Assembly (NCBI RefSeq): GCF_009900745.1
Contig: NZ_WXVU01000006.1
Coordinates: 181,708 to 245,707, forward strand
Reading direction: 5' to 3'
DNA from: Chryseobacterium sp. c4a
Lineage (GTDB): Bacteria > Bacteroidota > Bacteroidia > Flavobacteriales > Weeksellaceae
DNA: 64,000 nt
Positions 60,774 through 64,000 of this stretch are shown in pieces. The position numbers and the translations under genes are program-made. The notes below the pieces were generated by a model that saw only the letters and a program-made list of their open reading frames with translations, had not been told where the DNA came from and made no database searches. The stretch's first letter is position 1; each line of letters starts with the position of its first letter.

Positions 60774-62267
60774 ATGTACAAAAAACAACTAGTAACTATT
60801 TTTCTTTTTTTATTTTTCATTTCTTATGCACAAAATGAATTTATTACAGTATGGAAACCTAATATCACAGGAGTCATCGATAATGCAATATCGTTTGGCG
60901 GGACAGGAACCGACTATACCATTAGCTGGGAAGAAGTTGGATATCCGCAGCATAGTGGAGTTCTTTCTATGACCTCCAGCAGCAACACTTTTCCAACGAT
61001 ATCTTTTGGTACTTCTTTACATCCAAATCCTATACAAGCAACGTACAAAGTGAAAGTATCTAATGGTAATGGATTATTTTATGGATTCAGAGGCAGCGCT
61101 TATATGAATGCCAGTGGAAATCCAGAACTCTTCGAAGTGAGTCAATGGGGAGGCATCCTTTGGCTTCAGCAATTTGCCCAGGGCTTTGCAGATTGTCCGA
61201 ATCTTAACGTAACAGCTACAGATACACCTAATTTAAGCCAAATAAACAATTTATCACAAATGTTCTCTAATTGTACATCTTTGATTGGAAATAACTCATT
61301 TTCCAACTGGAACACAAGCACCATTACCAATATGAATGGTATGTTTAACAGAGCAAAATTGTTTAATCAGCCTATTGGAACCTGGAATACAGCGAAAGTA
61401 ACCGATTTTCGGGATATGTTTTCTTACGCATCTTCTTTTAATCAAAATATTTCTGCCTGGAATACCTCGTCCGGAACCAATTTCATTTCAATGTTCCAGG
61501 ATGCGGTAGCGTTCAACCAGCCCTTAAATTCATGGAATACAAGCAATGCGACGAATTTCCGTTATATGTTCTCTAATGCCAAATCCTTTAATCAGCCTCT
61601 TAATAATTGGAACACCAGTAAAGTAGTAAGTTTTGATCAAATGTTTACCAATGCATCAGCCTTTAATCAGCCTATTGGAAACTGGGATGTCAGTAAAGTT
61701 TCGGGTGCTTATGGTTTTATGATGTTTAATGGTGCTACACTTTTTAATCAGGATATTTCTACATGGAATATCAAGTTTCAAAATGTTCCTTCAGCCTATG
61801 TATATTTCGGATTTAACAATTCTGGTTTATCATGTATTAATTATAATAAATTTCTAGTTGCCCTCAGCAATAATCCTACATTATCAAACTTAGGATCCGC
61901 AATTGGAGTCATAGAAGCAGAAGGATTAACGTATTCTACACCGCAAGCTATTTTGGCAAGAGCTCAATTAGTTAACAAAGGTTTTAACATTGTTGGAGAT
62001 ACTTATAACACTAGCTGCAACGCCAACTTATCAACAGCAGAAGCTTCAAAACAAATGAAAACTCCGGCTTATCCTAATCCAACAACAGGAGTGATCACTG
62101 TGGAGTCTGTGGCTAATGAAAATGTTTACTTATATGACATCACAGGTAAACTCATTAAAAATGTAACTTTAAATAAAGGAAGCAACCGTATTGATCTAAC
62201 AAGCTATCCATCAGGAAACTACCTATTAAAAGGTAATACAGTTTTCACTAAAATAGTTAAGAAATAA
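60774..62267 (+). CDS. BspA-like (DUF285 repeat) surface protein with T9SS sorting domain
   Basis: 497-residue exported protein. A signal peptide (IFLFLFFISYAQ) is followed by a beta-rich region, then several 25-residue DUF285 repeats (about 155-330). Each reads roughly MFxNAxxFNQPLxxWNTSxVxxFxxM, for example FNQPIGTWNTAKVTDFRDMF. The end (about 425-497) is a type A sorting domain: PAYPNPTTGVITVESV, VYLYDITGKL and FTKIVKK. Such proteins are secreted by T9SS and often bind surfaces or hosts. It ends at a strong terminator and stands alone. Confidence 0.88.
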   Translation: MYKKQLVTIFLFLFFISYAQNEFITVWKPNITGVIDNAISFGGTGTDYTISWEEVGYPQHSGVLSMTSSSNTFPTISFGTSLHPNPIQATYKVKVSNGNGLFYGFRGSAYMNASGNPELFEVSQWGGILWLQQFAQGFADCPNLNVTATDTPNLSQINNLSQMFSNCTSLIGNNSFSNWNTSTITNMNGMFNRAKLFNQPIGTWNTAKVTDFRDMFSYASSFNQNISAWNTSSGTNFISMFQDAVAFNQPLNSWNTSNATNFRYMFSNAKSFNQPLNNWNTSKVVSFDQMFTNASAFNQPIGNWDVSKVSGAYGFMMFNGATLFNQDISTWNIKFQNVPSAYVYFGFNNSGLSCINYNKFLVALSNNPTLSNLGSAIGVIEAEGLTYSTPQAILARAQLVNKGFNIVGDTYNTSCNANLSTAEASKQMKTPAYPNPTTGVITVESVANENVYLYDITGKLIKNVTLNKGSNRIDLTSYPSGNYLLKGNTVFTKIVKK

Positions 62268-62295
62268 ATAGATCCATAACAATTTGTAGAAATCA

Positions 62296-62326
62296 AACTC
62301 CAAAGTCATAGACTTTGGAGTTTTTT
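62296..62326 (+). terminator. terminator after the surface-protein gene
   Basis: AACTCCAAAGTC (62296-62307) and GACTTTGGAGTT (62311-62322) pair perfectly with loop ATA and are followed by TTTT. Confidence 0.9.
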
Positions 62327-62467
62327 GTTGTACCGATATATTAATACAAGATAACAATAGGAGAGAGTTCCTAATAGCATAATAGAAATATTATAGGATT
62401 ATAAAAATATATTTATATTCGTCAATAAATAATGAAGCTAATTACCAAACTGAACAATATAAAACAA

Positions 62468-63250
62468 ATGAATAAAGTATTGATACTTCTAGCATTTCCT
62501 CTTATACTGCAATCTTGCAAAAATGAAAAGCAGAAGCCCAAAGAAGCTCAAAGTACAGTTCAAAAAGTACAAGAGAACAACATTGCTGCAGATCACGCAT
62601 CTCAAAATATAGAAGGAAAGAAAAATCCAAATGACTTTATACCCAAAGGATATGTTATCAGTAAATATGAAGGCGGAATTTCAGCTGAGGGCTGGGATGA
62701 AATAAAAGGCGACCTGAACAAAGATGGACTGGAAGACATTGTACTCATCATTAAAGGAACAGACAAAAGCAAGATTATACAGGACGAAAGTCGCGGCGAA
62801 TTGGATCGAAACCGAAGAGGGATTATCGTATTATTGAATAAAGGGGATTATTACGAATTAGCTTCTAAAAATTACACTTGCTTTTCATCTGAAAATGAGG
62901 ATGGTGGTGTTTATTTTGCTCCTGAACTCAGTGTAGGCATTGAAAAAGGAAACTTACACATCAATTACGGACACGGAAGATATGGAAACTGGGGGTATAC
63001 TTTTAGATACCAAAATGGAGATATGGAACTTATTGGCTATGACTCTTATTCAAGCAATGGCCCGGTACCTCAATATGAAGTGAGTATTAATTATCTGACC
63101 AAAAAGAAACTTACAAAAGATAATTTAAATAAAGATGATAATGGGGACAATTATGAAGTCAAATACAAGAATACCTGGGAAACGATCAAATCCAATAAAC
63201 TTATGAAACTATCTGAAATAAAGGATTTTGATGAGCTTGAGCTTAATTAA
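62468..63250 (+). CDS. hypothetical lipoprotein
   Basis: 260-residue protein with a lipoprotein signal (VLILLAFPLILQSC, Cys as lipid site). The mature part has a short charged linker and a domain with GDLNKDGLEDIVLIIKG, an EF-hand-like/FG-GAP-type calcium motif, then a beta-rich region. I do not recognise a family with confidence. ATG 62468 sets the lipobox correctly; ATG 62432 would add 12 residues. A -7-like TATATTT lies upstream. The gene is alone in its orientation group. Confidence 0.6.
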   Translation: MNKVLILLAFPLILQSCKNEKQKPKEAQSTVQKVQENNIAADHASQNIEGKKNPNDFIPKGYVISKYEGGISAEGWDEIKGDLNKDGLEDIVLIIKGTDKSKIIQDESRGELDRNRRGIIVLLNKGDYYELASKNYTCFSSENEDGGVYFAPELSVGIEKGNLHINYGHGRYGNWGYTFRYQNGDMELIGYDSYSSNGPVPQYEVSINYLTKKKLTKDNLNKDDNGDNYEVKYKNTWETIKSNKLMKLSEIKDFDELELN

Positions 63251-63357
63251 CAAATTGAAATTACTATAGCTTTCTCGATTTCTATTCGTTGAACACTCCC
63301 TTACAAACCAAAGCTGAGTGAATTTTTTATTAATTTCGGATCTAACCTGTTAAAAAT

Positions 63358-63756
63358 ATGGCAATAAGCAAGAAAAATAAAAGTAAAGTTACTGTTAATG
63401 GTAAAGAATATCTGTGGTGGGTATTTGATGAATATGATCAGACAACATTTGATGGGATACAGATTAAAGCGGTATGTTCAGATCAAACTCACTTTATAAA
63501 ATATGGATTGCAGCAAGAAGAAGATGATCGAAAATTAGCTCTTATTTTAAAAGATTATACCAAGTTAGTTCTTTTATCTTCACCTCCAAAATTTGAAGAT
63601 AATAAAGGAATAATTACTAAAAGTGGAATAATCCGGATGATCGAGTGGTGCAAGCAGGACATAGATGAAGTTCAATATGCATTAGATGGAAATGAAAACG
63701 ATTTTAATGAAGCAGAAAAACAAATGATTCTTAAAGAGATACATAAAATAATCTGA
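63358..63756 (+). CDS. hypothetical protein, unrecognised
   Basis: 132-residue cytoplasmic protein, Lys/Glu/Asp-rich, without membrane or signal segments. The N-terminus (KSKVTVNGKEYLWWVFDEYD) suggests a small beta domain, and the C-terminus is helical (EAEKQMILKEIHKII). No family is recognised. It lies directly before an insertion sequence end, so it could be a passenger or a disturbed neighbour. Coding appearance is good. Confidence 0.5.
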   Translation: MAISKKNKSKVTVNGKEYLWWVFDEYDQTTFDGIQIKAVCSDQTHFIKYGLQQEEDDRKLALILKDYTKLVLLSSPPKFEDNKGIITKSGIIRMIEWCKQDIDEVQYALDGNENDFNEAEKQMILKEIHKII

Positions 63757-63762
63757 ATTAGT

Positions 63763-63821
63763 TAATACTTAATCTGACATTTATAATCAAATTAAATAAC
63801 TTTAAAACAGATTAAGTATTA
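63763..63821. repeat. 14-bp perfect inverted repeat before the transposase (possible IS end or hairpin)
   Basis: TAATACTTAATCTG (63763-63776) and CAGATTAAGTATTA (63808-63821) are perfect reverse complements 31 bp apart. The right arm reaches the transposase ATG. It could be the insertion-sequence end region or a hairpin limiting transposase translation. Confidence 0.5.
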
Positions 63822-64000
63822 TGACAACACAACAAAAGATCATCAAAAACAAGTTAGGCGTACTTGAATTAGCACAACATTTAGGAAACGTATCCAAAGC
63901 CTGTAAGGTGATGGGATATTCCCGAGACAGTTTTTATAGATTTAAAGAATTGTATGAGCAAGGAGGTGAATTAGCATTACAGGAAATCTCCAGAAGAAAG
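63821..64000 (+). mobile_element. IS481-like transposase, N-terminal part (cut by window end)
   Basis: The first 60 codons read [19 protein letters not shown], then [19 protein letters not shown] and the ending ALQEISRRK. This is the helix-turn-helix N-terminus of IS481-type transposases. The frame is open at the window edge, so the DDE domain and right end lie outside. An intact insertion sequence is likely but cannot be confirmed here. Confidence 0.8.

Noticed and set aside
1..64000. CRISPR arrays, tRNA or rRNA genes, prophage
   Set aside because: No regularly spaced repeats, no tRNA-like cloverleaf or conserved rRNA segments, and no phage structural genes were recognised by eye.

Overview
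The window looks like a Chryseobacterium-type chromosome segment (Bacteroidota, Flavobacteriia, Weeksellaceae). This rests on AT-rich DNA, TAnnTTTG-type -7 promoter boxes, type IX secretion (T9SS) C-terminal sorting domains, TonB-dependent receptors, a LytS/LytTR pair, and two small peptides with the N-terminal leader known from Chryseobacterium 'bacteriocin-like' proteins. No rRNA, tRNA or CRISPR array was seen. One insertion sequence (IS481-like) enters at the right edge.

Layout. 0-4.5 kb: crotonase, DoxX-like membrane protein, a LytS/LytTR two-component pair, and two convergent DNA glycosylases (Mug and Aag). 4.8-16.5 kb: a proline/hydroxyproline region. Dipeptidyl peptidase IV and an Xaa-Pro aminopeptidase diverge from an AraC regulator and a four-gene trans-4-hydroxyproline catabolic operon (DHDPS-family deaminase, 2-oxoglutarate semialdehyde dehydrogenase, 4-Hyp epimerase, FAD-dependent D-Hyp oxidase). 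A T9SS-exported M43 metalloprotease follows. Together they look like a route from secreted proteolysis of Hyp-rich (collagen-like) protein to 2-oxoglutarate. 16.6-21.3 kb: a polymorphic effector locus flanked by a 65-bp direct repeat. It holds a Tle1/DUF2235-like phospholipase, a DUF2931 lipoprotein (probable immunity), an unrecognised exported protein with a chimeric tail, and two DUF2931 remnants.

21.4-24.3 kb: GNAT, DoxX, a PuuE-type polysaccharide deacetylase and an AraC regulator. 24.4-38.8 kb: an almost complete sulfate-assimilation and siroheme cluster (Rrf2 regulator, cysH, cysD, cysN, cysE, cysK, cobA, cysJ, cysI, a TonB receptor, and a precorrin-2 dehydrogenase/TSUP sulfite-exporter fusion). 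A 27-codon ORF ending Met-Cys-Met-Cys-Cys sits between cysI and the receptor. 38.9-44 kb: a Cys-rich leader peptide, small hypothetical genes, a truncated alpha/beta-hydrolase, and an M24 homologue lacking most metal ligands beside an AraC regulator. 44-51.8 kb: a zinc-homeostasis group (Zur-like repressor, MerC-domain protein, CobW-type GTPase, alkaline phosphatase, ZnuD-like TonB receptor) linked by a shared TGCAACAAAGTTGCA-like palindrome at three promoters. A Gly-rich leader peptide and an S24-type regulator lie within this group.

51.9-55.2 kb: Lrp regulator and a cobalamin riboswitch ahead of metE. 55.3-59.3 kb: ECF sigma/anti-sigma pair diverging from a FAS1 protein and two ferritin-like proteins, with an msrB relic between them. 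59.3-64 kb: GNAT, Crp/Fnr regulator, a DUF285-repeat T9SS surface protein, two unrecognised genes, and the start of an IS481-type transposase. All family calls come from reading motifs by eye; no database search was run.
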